A stretch of 56,903 nucleotides of DNA, from positions 1 to 56,903 of the forward strand of contig JAFYPD010000062.1 of NCBI GenBank assembly GCA_017547685.1, given 5' to 3'. The notes beneath the pieces were generated by a model that saw only the letters and a list, made by a program, of their open reading frames with translations, was not told where the DNA came from and ran no database searches. This document shows positions 22,997 to 32,457 of the stretch, in pieces (the first letter of the stretch is position 1; each line of letters starts with the position of its first letter). This stretch comes from Peptococcaceae bacterium. GTDB taxonomy: Bacteria > Bacillota > Peptococcia > Peptococcales > Peptococcaceae. A program made the position numbers and the translations under genes.

Positions 22997-24997
22997 ATGA
23001 AAAGAAAAAAAGTGCTGATTTTAGGTGTGGATGGTCTGGACCCGGGTTTAACAAATCGTTTCCGTTCCGAAGGAATTATGCCGAATTTTGATAAATTTAT
23101 TGCGCGCGGCAGTTCAGGAAAAGACCTGGTTATGCTGGGCGGTGTACCGACAATTACTCCGCCAATGTGGACCACATTGGCGACCGGTGCAACCCCAGCG
23201 ACACATGGGATTACCTGTTTCTGGGGACAGTCCAAAACAGATATGGCTACCATGACGTATAATCTGAATTCGATGAATTGTAAAGCAGAGCAGTTGTGGA
23301 ATGTGACGACAGCAGCAGGATTAAAAACACTGGTTTGGCACTGGCCTGGCAGTTCCTGGCCACCAAGCTCTCAGAGTGAGCTGCTGCATGTGGTAGACGG
23401 CACGCAGCCCAATGCCATTGGGAACGGTGACTGTGTTGTAGATGATGATAAGCTGGTGTATGCATCTGTAAATATTGAAAAAGTTCTATTTCAGGCGAAA
23501 GTGCCGAACACTTCAGGCGCCGGATGTGTGATTAATGATGTGCCGGTGGAAAAAAGTGATGATGTATCGGAAGCGGATTATGGCAGTGCGCTGGAAATGA
23601 AGAGCCTAATTTTAAGTGAGCATGAAGGTGATATGTCTGCTGATATGCTGCCGATTGATATTGTAAATTCTCCAATCACTGAACCAGTAAACTGGGAAAG
23701 TGAAGTACCGTCTGGCGCAAAAGAGATGACCATTCTTGTGAACAACGGTATGACCAGACGACCAGCTCTGATTTTGTGCAATGCAGATGGCAAATATGAC
23801 AGAGTTGCGGTTTATAAAAACAAGAAAGCTGCAGAACCAATGGCAGTACTGGCCGATAAAATGGTTTCAAATGTGCTGGATGAACTGAGTAAAGAGGATG
23901 CTGCGATTAAAGTAAATCGTCATATGCGTCTGCTGGATATCGCGGAAGACGGCAGTGAAGTGCGCCTGTGGTTTGGTGCTGCGAAGGACATTGAAAAGGA
24001 TGTTCTGTGGCATCCAAAATATCTGAAGAAAAGTGTGGTGGAAGCAGTAGGCCCTGTACCTGGCACTTCGATGAGTGAAGCGCGGAATGAAAGTCTGGTA
24101 AAATCGGTATTGCTGCCTTGCTGGGATATTTATACCCAATGGCAATCAGATGCTTTACACCATCTAATTGCTACAGAGAATTATGATATTATTTTCTCAC
24201 ATTTACACAATGTAGATGCCTGTGGTCATCTGTTCTGGTATCTGGCGAAAGATCGCGTAAAAATCGGTAACAACGGAAAACTGTATGAAGATGCTATTGA
24301 GTGGGCATATCGTCAGACAGACAGATATCTTGGCAGCTTCCTGCATTTGCTGGATGAGGGCTGGACAATTCTGGTTGTTTCCGACCATGGGCTGCTGTGT
24401 CCGCCGGAAGATGATATTCCATTACTGGGTGATGGGTTTGGCTGCAATATTCGTGTTCTGGAAGAACTGGGCTATACCGTTCTGAAGCGGGATGAAAATG
24501 GCAATGAATTGCGCGAGGTTGATTACAGTAAAACAAGAGCCGTGGCGAACCGAGGCAACCATATTCATATTAATCTGAAAGGCAGACAGCCGCACGGGAT
24601 TGTTGAGCCGGAAGACAAATACAATCTGGAAACGCAGATTATTAATGACTTGTATAGTTACCGCAATGCAGACGGGAAACGAATTGTATCAATTGCACTG
24701 CGCAATAAAGACGCAGCCATTCTAGGTCTGACTGGGGAAGAATGCGGGGATATTCTGTACTGGCTGGAAGAAGGGTATAACCGTCTGCATGGCGACTCGC
24801 TTCCAACATTCCAGGGCATGCACGGTACGACAGTATCACCAGTCTTTATAGCAGCTGGTCCGGGGATTAAAGAAAACTATGAAACAACCCGTACTATTCG
24901 TAGTACAGATGTCGCTCCAACTGTTGCAGTATTACTGGATGTTCCGATGCCGAAAGATTGTGAAGGTGCACCGGTATATCAGATTTTTGCAGAATAA
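22997..24997 (+). CDS. Alkaline phosphatase superfamily protein (type I phosphodiesterase-like)
   Basis: A 666-residue soluble enzyme of the alkaline phosphatase superfamily. The N-terminal metal site is VLILGVDGLDP, the nucleophile region TITPPMWTTLATGATPATHGI (nucleophilic Thr likely), and later metal ligands are in FSHLHNVDACGHLFW, VVSDHG and GMHG. It probably hydrolyses a phosphate or phosphonate ester, or transfers phosphate as in phosphoglycerate mutases. There is no signal peptide, so the substrate is inside the cell. GGGAGG precedes the ATG. It is divergent from a LysR gene and followed by an SLC13 transporter, suggesting uptake then hydrolysis of one compound. Confidence 0.85.
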   Translation: MKRKKVLILGVDGLDPGLTNRFRSEGIMPNFDKFIARGSSGKDLVMLGGVPTITPPMWTTLATGATPATHGITCFWGQSKTDMATMTYNLNSMNCKAEQLWNVTTAAGLKTLVWHWPGSSWPPSSQSELLHVVDGTQPNAIGNGDCVVDDDKLVYASVNIEKVLFQAKVPNTSGAGCVINDVPVEKSDDVSEADYGSALEMKSLILSEHEGDMSADMLPIDIVNSPITEPVNWESEVPSGAKEMTILVNNGMTRRPALILCNADGKYDRVAVYKNKKAAEPMAVLADKMVSNVLDELSKEDAAIKVNRHMRLLDIAEDGSEVRLWFGAAKDIEKDVLWHPKYLKKSVVEAVGPVPGTSMSEARNESLVKSVLLPCWDIYTQWQSDALHHLIATENYDIIFSHLHNVDACGHLFWYLAKDRVKIGNNGKLYEDAIEWAYRQTDRYLGSFLHLLDEGWTILVVSDHGLLCPPEDDIPLLGDGFGCNIRVLEELGYTVLKRDENGNELREVDYSKTRAVANRGNHIHINLKGRQPHGIVEPEDKYNLETQIINDLYSYRNADGKRIVSIALRNKDAAILGLTGEECGDILYWLEEGYNRLHGDSLPTFQGMHGTTVSPVFIAAGPGIKENYETTRTIRSTDVAPTVAVLLDVPMPKDCEGAPVYQIFAE

Positions 24998-25053
24998 GTT
25001 TTGAACGGAGCCTTTATCAGAAGGCGGTTAAACATCGTTAGTTAAACATTGTT

Positions 25054-25098
25054 ATTGCTGTTTGGGCAGAACCGGCGTGCTTCTGCCCGGGCAGCAAT
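25054..25098 (+). promoter_or_regulatory. Long hairpin between phosphatase-superfamily gene and transporter
   Basis: Bases 25054-25071 pair with 25081-25098 along all 18 positions when three G-U pairs are allowed, with a 9-base loop. There is no immediate T run, so it may be an mRNA-stabilising or processing hairpin, or a weak terminator, between the two genes. Confidence 0.6.
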
Positions 25099-25166
25099 TA
25101 TATCATGACATTTTTTGAAGCTTTTATTTTATACAATTTACATGTTTCATTAAGGGGGGGCTTGTT

Positions 25167-26612
25167 ATGAGCAGCAAAGTAAAAAACAGTAAAATGACCT
25201 ACATGCATATTGCTATTATGTTTGCAATTGTTTTTGTTGTATGGAATCTGCCGCCGTTTGGTCAGATTACAGAGATGGGGATGAAAGTACTGGGTGTATT
25301 CCTGGGAATTGTTTATGGCTGGATTTTTATTGATTTACTGTGGACAAGTTTCGCAGGCTTTGCCTTATTAACAATGACAGGTTACTGTTCTGCAACAGAA
25401 GCGTTTGCTTCTGGTTTCGGAAATGCGACATTCCTGATGGTATTACTGCCAGCGGCATTTGCAATTGCGTTAAACCAGATTGGTGTTTCCGACGGGATTG
25501 CATATTGGATTTTAAGCAGAAAAATATTTATCGGAAGACCTTGGATGCTGATTCTGGCAATCTGTGTAACAGCATTGTTGATGGGATTATTCAATGGCGG
25601 TATGGCAGCTGTGTTCCTGATGTGGACAATTGCATTGAAAATCGGGGAAATTAATGGTTATAAACCGGGATCTAGAGTGTTAAACATGCTGATTGCATTT
25701 ATTGTTTATATTGCAATGACTGCGCCGGCAATGGTTCCGTTCTATGGCAGTGTTCTGTTATACGGCGGTTTCTTTACACAGGCAACCGGGTTAGCGATTC
25801 CTGCCGGGCCTATGATGCTGTGTGGTCAGATTTATATGATTGGTACCATGCTGGTTATGATTCTGGTGAGCCGATATATTTTTAAAGTAGATGCAAAAAA
25901 TTTTACCACTACACCGGAACTGTGTGAAGAATATGGGAAATACAAAATGAATAAATATCAGAAGGTTGGTTTCATTCTGTTACTGTTCTATTTTGCAGTA
26001 TTAATGATTCCTGCGATTTTCACAACCTTGCCTGGCGCTGCATTCTGCAACAGTCTGGGTGTTATTGGCTGGACAATTGTTTATATGACTGTATTCTTAA
26101 TCTGGCATAAAGAAGATGGCAAACCGGTTATCGACCTGATGGAATGTTTTAACAGCCTGCCATGGGCAATGTTAATGCTGCTGGCAGTTACCTATCCACT
26201 GGCAGAAGCAATGGAATCTGCTGATATCGGGATTACAGCTACGATTACATCTGCATTAACTCCTGTCTTAACCCGGATGGATGTGACCGTACTGATTCTG
26301 GCTACAATGGTGGCACTGGGGATTATTACGCAGTTTATGCATAACATTGTTATGGGTGCGATTTTCATTCCGATTATTACCCCTATTGTACTGTCTATGG
26401 GCGGGAACCCTTATGTATGCTGGTTTATGATGTATGCAGCTCTGATGTGTGCATATGTAACACCAGCAGGCAGTATGATGGCCGGTATGGTATTTGGTCA
26501 TCAGACTATGAAAGCGAAAGATGCGTATCTGTTCGGGCTGCTGTTTCTTGCGGTTGCAATGGTTATGATGGTTATCATGATGCCGTTACTGAATGTACTG
26601 TTTGTTTTTTAA
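25167..26612 (+). CDS. SLC13/DASS-family permease
   Basis: A 481-residue integral membrane protein with about 11-12 hydrophobic segments, resembling the SLC13 group that imports di- and tricarboxylates or other anions, usually with sodium. The repeated helix-hairpin regions include GLFNGGMAAVF and ITQFMHNIVMGAIFIPII. AAGGGGGG precedes the ATG. It follows the phosphatase-superfamily gene after a hairpin and is followed by a terminator, so both are probably in one LysR-controlled unit. The real substrate is not shown by sequence. Confidence 0.85.
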   Translation: MSSKVKNSKMTYMHIAIMFAIVFVVWNLPPFGQITEMGMKVLGVFLGIVYGWIFIDLLWTSFAGFALLTMTGYCSATEAFASGFGNATFLMVLLPAAFAIALNQIGVSDGIAYWILSRKIFIGRPWMLILAICVTALLMGLFNGGMAAVFLMWTIALKIGEINGYKPGSRVLNMLIAFIVYIAMTAPAMVPFYGSVLLYGGFFTQATGLAIPAGPMMLCGQIYMIGTMLVMILVSRYIFKVDAKNFTTTPELCEEYGKYKMNKYQKVGFILLLFYFAVLMIPAIFTTLPGAAFCNSLGVIGWTIVYMTVFLIWHKEDGKPVIDLMECFNSLPWAMLMLLAVTYPLAEAMESADIGITATITSALTPVLTRMDVTVLILATMVALGIITQFMHNIVMGAIFIPIITPIVLSMGGNPYVCWFMMYAALMCAYVTPAGSMMAGMVFGHQTMKAKDAYLFGLLFLAVAMVMMVIMMPLLNVLFVF

Positions 26613-26654
26613 AAGAATGCGATAAAAAACTGGAGAAATTGATTTGAGTATAGA

Positions 26655-26706
26655 AAAGCACTGCAGATAATGAACTGTTAAAAGCATTATCTGCGGTGTT
26701 TTTTTG
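26655..26706 (+). terminator. Terminator after the SLC13 permease
   Basis: CACTGCAGATAATG (26659-26672) pairs with CATTATCTGCGGTG (26685-26698) with one G-U pair, followed by an eight-base T run. Confidence 0.9.
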
Positions 26707-26789
26707 TTATTGGAAAAAGGTTTGCATGTTTTACATAATTCTCATAGTTCTGTTTAGACTATTTGAAAAAGCTTTAGGGAGTGGTTTCG

Positions 26790-27575
26790 ATGACGGGTGC
26801 GTGGATTATTTTTTTGCAGACGGTGCTGTCTTTTGTGGTGCTGCTGGTGCTAACGCGAATGCTGGGGAAGCAGCAGGTGAGTCAGCTGACATTTTATGAA
26901 TATCTGAATGGCATTACGTTTGGTTCGATAGCGGCTAATATGGCAACAGACGATCTGGCCAATGCGCCGGATCATCTGGTGGGGTTGATTACCTATGGGA
27001 TTTTAACACTGGCGGTGTCGTGGCTGGCACTGAAAAATCGAAAATTTCGCAAGGCAGTGGCAGGAGAGCCGGTGATTGTGATTCAGGACGGCAATATTCT
27101 GGAAAGTAATTTACGCAAAATGCATCTGGATCTGGATGAACTGACCACGTTGCTGCGGGCGGAAGGTGTTTTCGATTATAAGGAACTGGAGCTTGCCATT
27201 GTGGAGACATCCGGTGAATTGAGCGTGCTGAAGAAACCGGCTTATCAGGAAGTGACGCAGAAAGATTTACACCTGCACGGCAAATCAAAAGGGCTGGCCA
27301 TTGAGGTCATTGTGGATGGTCAGATTATCTACGAAAACCTGCGCGCCATGGATTTAGACGGCAAATGGCTGGTAAAGCAGCTGCGGGAACGCAATATTTC
27401 TAATGCATCGCAGGTCTGTCTGGCCACAGTGAACAAAGAAAAGAAATTCCAGTATGATTTGTTTGATGATGTCATTCCGGGCATGATTGACATTTCTGAT
27501 GAGGATACGCCAAATCTTTCACTGGACGGCATACAGATGAAGCCAAAGGATGAACCGAGCAGTCAGCTGCCCTGA
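26790..27575 (+). CDS. YetF/DUF421 family membrane protein
   Basis: A 261-residue protein of the YetF/DUF421 family, common in Bacillota spore formers. It has three N-terminal membrane helices (to about residue 80) and two cytoplasmic DUF421/DUF3290-type domains; LTRMLGKQQVSQLTFYEYLNGITFGSIA is the typical family segment. The molecular role is unknown, though relatives affect spore or membrane properties. ATG 26790 has AGGGAG upstream; GTG 26781 overlaps that site and is rejected. It precedes the yqfC-yqfD sporulation pair. Confidence 0.9.
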   Translation: MTGAWIIFLQTVLSFVVLLVLTRMLGKQQVSQLTFYEYLNGITFGSIAANMATDDLANAPDHLVGLITYGILTLAVSWLALKNRKFRKAVAGEPVIVIQDGNILESNLRKMHLDLDELTTLLRAEGVFDYKELELAIVETSGELSVLKKPAYQEVTQKDLHLHGKSKGLAIEVIVDGQIIYENLRAMDLDGKWLVKQLRERNISNASQVCLATVNKEKKFQYDLFDDVIPGMIDISDEDTPNLSLDGIQMKPKDEPSSQLP

Positions 27576-27640
27576 ATATCTGCTGTCCATTCTGCATATA
27601 CATGGAGACAAGAGCATGTTGGCAGAAGGGAAGGATTTTC

Positions 27641-27910
27641 ATGGCAGAAGGGAAAGCTGGAAGGCTGGGAAAGCTGCTGGAGATGCCGAAGGATTCAGTG
27701 CTGAACCTGCCTCGGATATCTTTGTTTGGCAATCTGCAATGCTGTGTGGAGAATCATCAGGGCATTTTGCATTATAATGCAGAACAGATTGGATTGCAGG
27801 CTGGTAATTATCGTATCTATATTGACGGGCAGGAGCTGGTAATTACCTCACTGTCAGCAGAGGCTATCTATGTGGAGGGCAGAATCGGGCAGGTGCGCTA
27901 TGAAATTTGA
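27641..27910 (+). CDS. yqfC: Sporulation protein YqfC
   Basis: An 89-residue YqfC-family protein (PRISLFGNLQCCVENHQGI and a C-terminal VEGRIGQVRYE). YqfC and YqfD are conserved in endospore formers and required for normal sporulation in Bacillus. ATG 27641 has AGGGAAGG 6 bases upstream and is preferred over 27602. The stop overlaps yqfD by 11 bases. Its presence supports a spore-forming host or recent ancestor. Confidence 0.88.
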   Translation: MAEGKAGRLGKLLEMPKDSVLNLPRISLFGNLQCCVENHQGILHYNAEQIGLQAGNYRIYIDGQELVITSLSAEAIYVEGRIGQVRYEI

Positions 27911-29177
27911 CCAGTATCTGAACGGTATGGTGGAACTGCGGCTTCCAGCCCGGCGCACAGAAGAAGCGCTGCAGCAGCTTACAGCCGCTGGTGTGCATGT
28001 ATATCAGGTCAGGCGGCAGGATGATGTGCTGTATCTGTGCATTCATCTGGATGATTTTGCTGTGGTGCAGCATCTGCTGCGGGAGCGGCGCTGCCGGTTT
28101 CACGTGCACCAGCGTTATGGTCTGCCTTTTATCATCAGCCGGCTGAAACGAAGACGGGGGCTGTGGCTGGGCGCCGGATTGGGGCTGGCCATGGTATATC
28201 TGCTGTTATCCTTTATCTGGGGCTATGAGGTCAGCGGAAATGTGCAGTACAGCGATGAACATCTTATTGCACTGGTGCAGGAATACGGCATGATTCCTGG
28301 CTCCCGCACCGATAAATTTGACTACGCTGCACTGGCCAGTCAGATTGTGCTGGAACATCCCGAGTTTACCTGGATACAGCTGCAAACCAGCGGGACAACA
28401 CTGCAGATTACGGTGAAAGAGCGCTTAACCGGTGAACCGGGACAGCATAAAACGGGAAGTCTGGTTGCCCGGGCCGATGGAAAAATTACAGAGCTGCTGG
28501 TATTTCGCGGTACAGCTCTGGTAAAGCGTGGGGACTGGGTCACCAGAGGGCAGGTACTGATTGGCGGCTGGGATTATCCGGACCGGCAGCGTGGTCTGAA
28601 TGGGGAATTCGGGCCAGCGGGAGAACCTTATAGGGTGGAGGCACAGGCCGTTGTTTATGGGGAACAGGAGCGGTGCGCCATCGGGAGCTGTGCACTGGAG
28701 GAAAAGATACTGGTGCCCACCGGGCAGGAGGCACAGCAGATTTCTCTGGAGTGGAACGGCCATCATATGGTACTGTGGGGCCCAAAGGAGTCGCCCTATA
28801 CTTACAGCGGTCAGCAGACGGAGCAGCGAAGCCTGATACAGTGGAAACAGTATCAGGTACCGATCTATATAAAAACAACCACATTTACGGAAAAAAAAAT
28901 ACAGGCAGTCAGCTACACAAAAGAGGAAGCCTACGTGATGGCCGTGGAACGGGCACGGAAACGGCTGCAGGAACAGATGCCGTCGGGCAGTCGGTTTCTG
29001 CATGAGAGTACCGGCATCTATCAGCCGGAAAATCAGACGGTAATACAGGCAGAAGTTGTGTGGCTGGTGGAGGAAAATCTGGCACAGATGCTGCAGGAGC
29101 CGTTACCGGCTGCAGTCCCGACGGAAGAAACTGAACAGACGATGAAACAGGTGGAACAGGCGACAGGGGTACAGTAA
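27900..29177 (+). CDS. yqfD: Sporulation protein YqfD
   Basis: A 425-residue YqfD-family membrane protein. It has a cytoplasmic N-terminus, one membrane segment near residue 95-115 (GLGLAMVYLLLSFIWGYEVSG) and a long extracytoplasmic part beginning with a POTRA-like stretch (WIQLQTSGTTLQITVKER). It belongs to the mother-cell sporulation set. ATG 27900 follows CAGGTG. The C-terminus is rich in Gln and Glu. Confidence 0.9.
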   Translation: MKFDQYLNGMVELRLPARRTEEALQQLTAAGVHVYQVRRQDDVLYLCIHLDDFAVVQHLLRERRCRFHVHQRYGLPFIISRLKRRRGLWLGAGLGLAMVYLLLSFIWGYEVSGNVQYSDEHLIALVQEYGMIPGSRTDKFDYAALASQIVLEHPEFTWIQLQTSGTTLQITVKERLTGEPGQHKTGSLVARADGKITELLVFRGTALVKRGDWVTRGQVLIGGWDYPDRQRGLNGEFGPAGEPYRVEAQAVVYGEQERCAIGSCALEEKILVPTGQEAQQISLEWNGHHMVLWGPKESPYTYSGQQTEQRSLIQWKQYQVPIYIKTTTFTEKKIQAVSYTKEEAYVMAVERARKRLQEQMPSGSRFLHESTGIYQPENQTVIQAEVVWLVEENLAQMLQEPLPAAVPTEETEQTMKQVEQATGVQ

Positions 29178-29265
29178 TCCGGTCGCCTTTCCTGTCTGAC
29201 AGTTTTTTTACGGCAATCACACCGGCGATTTACGAAAAAAGATGGCTTCATCGATGGATTTATAG

Positions 29266-29271
29266 TATAAT
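29266..29271 (+). promoter_or_regulatory. Possible -10 element for phoH
   Basis: TATAAT at 29266-29271, about 50 bases before the phoH start. The -35 region 17 bases upstream is poor, so this is tentative. Confidence 0.35.
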
Positions 29272-29319
29272 AAATAAATTAAAGATTGATTGCTTATAAA
29301 CAAAAGGAGGCAGACATCT

Positions 29320-30285
29320 TTGCATCAGTTTGAAGACAGGGTTGTGTTGCAGGATATCGGACAGGCACAGCAGATTGGCGGACTGGCCGATGAAAATATC
29401 AGACTCATAGAAAAACGGACCGGTGCCCGTATCGTGGCCCGCGGTCAGGAAATTTTACTGGGCGGTTCCAAAGGCAGCATTGCTGCGGCCCATTCTGTGC
29501 TGGATTATCTGATTCAGTTGTCGGCGAAAAAAGAGTTAGCACCCAGTGATATTCAGTATGCGCTGACGTTAGGCGGCAGCGGAGAACATGAAAAAATTGC
29601 CGATTGCCTGGGCGAAGTGATTCACACCACCAGCCGGGGGAAACAGATTCGCGCCAAAACCATGGGGCAGTATCGTTATGTGAAAGCCATCGAGAAGAAG
29701 GACATCACGTTCGGCATTGGTCCTGCCGGTACCGGGAAAACCTATCTGGCGGTGGTAATGGCGCTGAAAGCGCTGAAAAACAAACAGGTGGAGCGTATTA
29801 TTCTAACCCGTCCGGCTGTAGAGGCGGGGGAAAAACTGGGCTTCCTGCCTGGTGATCTGCAGGATAAGGTAGACCCGTATCTGCGCCCGCTGTATGATGG
29901 TCTGTATGATGTGTTAGGCATGGATATGGCACAGAAGTATATGGAACGTCAGATTATCGAGATTGCGCCGCTGGCATACATGAGAGGCCGTACGCTGGAT
30001 GATGCCTTTATCATTCTGGACGAGGCGCAGAACACCACACCGGAACAGATGAAAATGTTTCTGACCCGTATCGGGTTCGGTTCCAAGGCGGTTGTCACCG
30101 GTGATATTACGCAGGTGGATCTGCCGCGGCACCATCAGTCGGGGCTGCTGCGGGCAGAAGATATTCTGGCCGGCATCGACGAAATCAGTTTTCATCATTT
30201 AACTGCGCAGGATGTTGTTCGCCATCCTGTGGTAGCGCGTATCATCGCCGCTTACGAAGCAGAGGAGAACCAACGAAAGGACTAA
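29320..30285 (+). CDS. phoH: PhoH family ATPase/RNA-handling protein
   Basis: A 321-residue PhoH protein with a KH-like N-terminal region (residues 20-80) and a P-loop helicase-like ATPase (Walker A GPAGTGKTYL, Walker B FIILDEAQNT). It is encoded just before pgpH and ybeY, the usual gene order in Bacillota, and is thought to act in RNA or ribosome maintenance. The start is TTG 29320, 9 bases after AAAGGAGG; upstream codons lie before the ribosome site. A TATAAT (29266-29271) lies in the leader. Confidence 0.92.
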   Translation: MHQFEDRVVLQDIGQAQQIGGLADENIRLIEKRTGARIVARGQEILLGGSKGSIAAAHSVLDYLIQLSAKKELAPSDIQYALTLGGSGEHEKIADCLGEVIHTTSRGKQIRAKTMGQYRYVKAIEKKDITFGIGPAGTGKTYLAVVMALKALKNKQVERIILTRPAVEAGEKLGFLPGDLQDKVDPYLRPLYDGLYDVLGMDMAQKYMERQIIEIAPLAYMRGRTLDDAFIILDEAQNTTPEQMKMFLTRIGFGSKAVVTGDITQVDLPRHHQSGLLRAEDILAGIDEISFHHLTAQDVVRHPVVARIIAAYEAEENQRKD

Positions 30286-30288
30286 TTT

Positions 30289-32457
30289 ATGGGCAAACTG
30301 AAACAGATTTATGCCAGTATCATAGATAGGTATTTTCAAGACAAAAAAAGACGCATGATTGTGTGGACTGGGCTGTTTTTTGCGGTTCTGCTGCTGATTT
30401 TATCCAGCCATTTTGTGCCGGAGCGCACCAGCTGGGAAGTTGGCCGGGTATCCAGCCAGGATGTACAGGCTGACCGGTATCTGACCTTTGTGGATGAACA
30501 GGGCACGCTGGACAGGCAGCAGGAAGCACTGGAAAGTTTCCAGGATATTTATAAAATCGACCTGGAGAAATTCAACAGCATCACCATCACCGATATTTCC
30601 GACTCTTTTGCAAAGCTGGAGGAGATTGCAGTTGACTCCCAGACGGATGAAGAGGCAACCACGGTGGATAAAATTGCACAGCTGCATGATGTGTTTGAGT
30701 TTACGCTGGGCGCTGATGAGTGGGCCGCACTGGCCAACCTGTCGGAAGCTGATATCCAGTGGCTGTATGAGCGGGGCATCGATTATGCCATCAATGTGAT
30801 GAGCAAAGGGGTTGCACAGGCCGACCTGGAAGGTGCCAGAGAAAAAATTGTGCAATCCATCAGCAATGACAAATATATCACCGGTGCAGAGGAAAAATTC
30901 CTGCTGGCCGTGATTAACAATGTAAACCTGTATCCAACCTATGTGCTGGATGCAGAGGCTACCGCCGAGAAAAAATCCGAAATTCTGGCTACGGTAGAAC
31001 CGGAGAAAATCACCGTGCAGAAAGGTGAACTGGTTGTCCGCAAAGGGGAAATTCTGACCGAACGGCAAAGTACCATTCTGCAGCAGCTGGGTTACAGCCA
31101 GTCGGCCTCTCCGGGGCTTGTTGTACTGGGTCTGGCTATTTTGGCAGCTATTATGATGCTTGTGGTGCGTGCATTTATGATGCACTTTACACCAAAGATT
31201 TACCGGGATGAGAAACAGATTGTGCTGCTGATGCTGTTGACGGTATCCACCATATTTCTGTATGATCTGTTCCTGTCACTGACATTGAGTTCCATTGCGG
31301 AGCGGGCGGCCCAGGTGGGATATCTGATTCCGGTTGCCATGGGTACCATGCTGATTACCATTCTGCTGGATGTGCGGCTTGGTATCGTGGCTGACCTGAT
31401 GTTTGCAGTATTTGTAGGGCTGTACACCGAAAACCCGTCCTTCGCCGTGGTTGCATTAATCGGCGGTCTGGCGGGAAGCCTGGGGGTAGCAACACTGGGG
31501 CAGCGCTCCGACATTTCCAGAGCGGCTCTCAGTATCAGCGCTATCAATGCCTGCGCTATCATTGCCCTTGGTATGGTGCAGAATCAGACACCGGATGTGG
31601 TTGCGTTCGGGGTGGTATTCGGGGTCTTCAACGGTCTGATTTCCTCTATTTTTACTATGGGAGTACTGCCGTATCTGGAAAATATGTTCGGGATTACCAC
31701 ATCTATCAAACTGCTGGAACTGGCCAACCCGAACCAGCCGCTGCTGAAGAAACTGATGACGGAAGCGCCGGGCACCTACCATCACTGTATTCTGGTGGGA
31801 AATCTGGGCGAGGCTGCTGCAGAGGCCATCGGGGCCAACGGGCTGGAAGTTCGTCTTGGTGCATATTACCACGACATCGGGAAGCTGAAACGTCCGTATT
31901 TCTTTGCGGAAAATCAGTTTTCCGGCCATAATCCGCATGATACCATTACGCCGCAGCTCAGCACACTGATTATCACCTCCCACGTGAAAGACGGGATTGA
32001 AATGGCAAAAGAAGCAAAACTGCCGCCGGTGATTATTCAGATGATTGCCCAGCATCACGGGGATAGTCTGGTATCTTATTTCTATGCGAAAGCAAAAGAG
32101 GCAGACCCGCAGGTGAAAGAACGGGATTTCCGCTATGAGCAGCCGAAACCGCAGACTAAAGAAGCGGCCATCCTGATGATGGCTGATACCGTGGAGGCAG
32201 CGGTGCGTTCCAAAAAGAATGCGACGCCGGGTCAGATAGAGGGCTTTATCCGCACATTAATCAAAGGAAAACTGAACGACGGCCAGTTCGATGAATGTGA
32301 ACTGACATTCCGCGATTTGGATCAGATTGCCACAGCTTTCACCCGGGTTATCAACGGGATTTATCACAAGCGAATTGAGTATCCGCCGCAGGCCAATGAA
32401 CTGCTGAAATTACAGGAAGGACAGGAAATGAAACATGACAGTAGTAATCACCAATGA
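30289..32457 (+). CDS. pgpH: PgpH/YqfF-type 7TM-HD cyclic-di-AMP phosphodiesterase
   Basis: A 722-residue protein with an N-terminal membrane anchor, a large extracytoplasmic 7TMR-HDED domain (about 45-270), seven membrane helices (about 275-480) and a cytoplasmic HD hydrolase (about 500-680; YHHCILVGNL, YYHDIGKLKRPYFF, HHGD). PgpH-type proteins degrade cyclic di-AMP. It starts 3 bases after phoH with AAAGGA and overlaps ybeY by 23 bases. Confidence 0.92.
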   Translation: MGKLKQIYASIIDRYFQDKKRRMIVWTGLFFAVLLLILSSHFVPERTSWEVGRVSSQDVQADRYLTFVDEQGTLDRQQEALESFQDIYKIDLEKFNSITITDISDSFAKLEEIAVDSQTDEEATTVDKIAQLHDVFEFTLGADEWAALANLSEADIQWLYERGIDYAINVMSKGVAQADLEGAREKIVQSISNDKYITGAEEKFLLAVINNVNLYPTYVLDAEATAEKKSEILATVEPEKITVQKGELVVRKGEILTERQSTILQQLGYSQSASPGLVVLGLAILAAIMMLVVRAFMMHFTPKIYRDEKQIVLLMLLTVSTIFLYDLFLSLTLSSIAERAAQVGYLIPVAMGTMLITILLDVRLGIVADLMFAVFVGLYTENPSFAVVALIGGLAGSLGVATLGQRSDISRAALSISAINACAIIALGMVQNQTPDVVAFGVVFGVFNGLISSIFTMGVLPYLENMFGITTSIKLLELANPNQPLLKKLMTEAPGTYHHCILVGNLGEAAAEAIGANGLEVRLGAYYHDIGKLKRPYFFAENQFSGHNPHDTITPQLSTLIITSHVKDGIEMAKEAKLPPVIIQMIAQHHGDSLVSYFYAKAKEADPQVKERDFRYEQPKPQTKEAAILMMADTVEAAVRSKKNATPGQIEGFIRTLIKGKLNDGQFDECELTFRDLDQIATAFTRVINGIYHKRIEYPPQANELLKLQEGQEMKHDSSNHQ

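Noticed and set aside
19910-24997. Sulfoquinovose transketolase pathway
   Set aside because: The split transketolase fits, but the isomerases, dehydrogenase and sulfoquinovosidase expected for that pathway are not present.
26696-26899. 67-codon frame before the yetF-like gene
   Set aside because: It lies in a different frame over the terminator and the start of the real gene, with no ribosome site.
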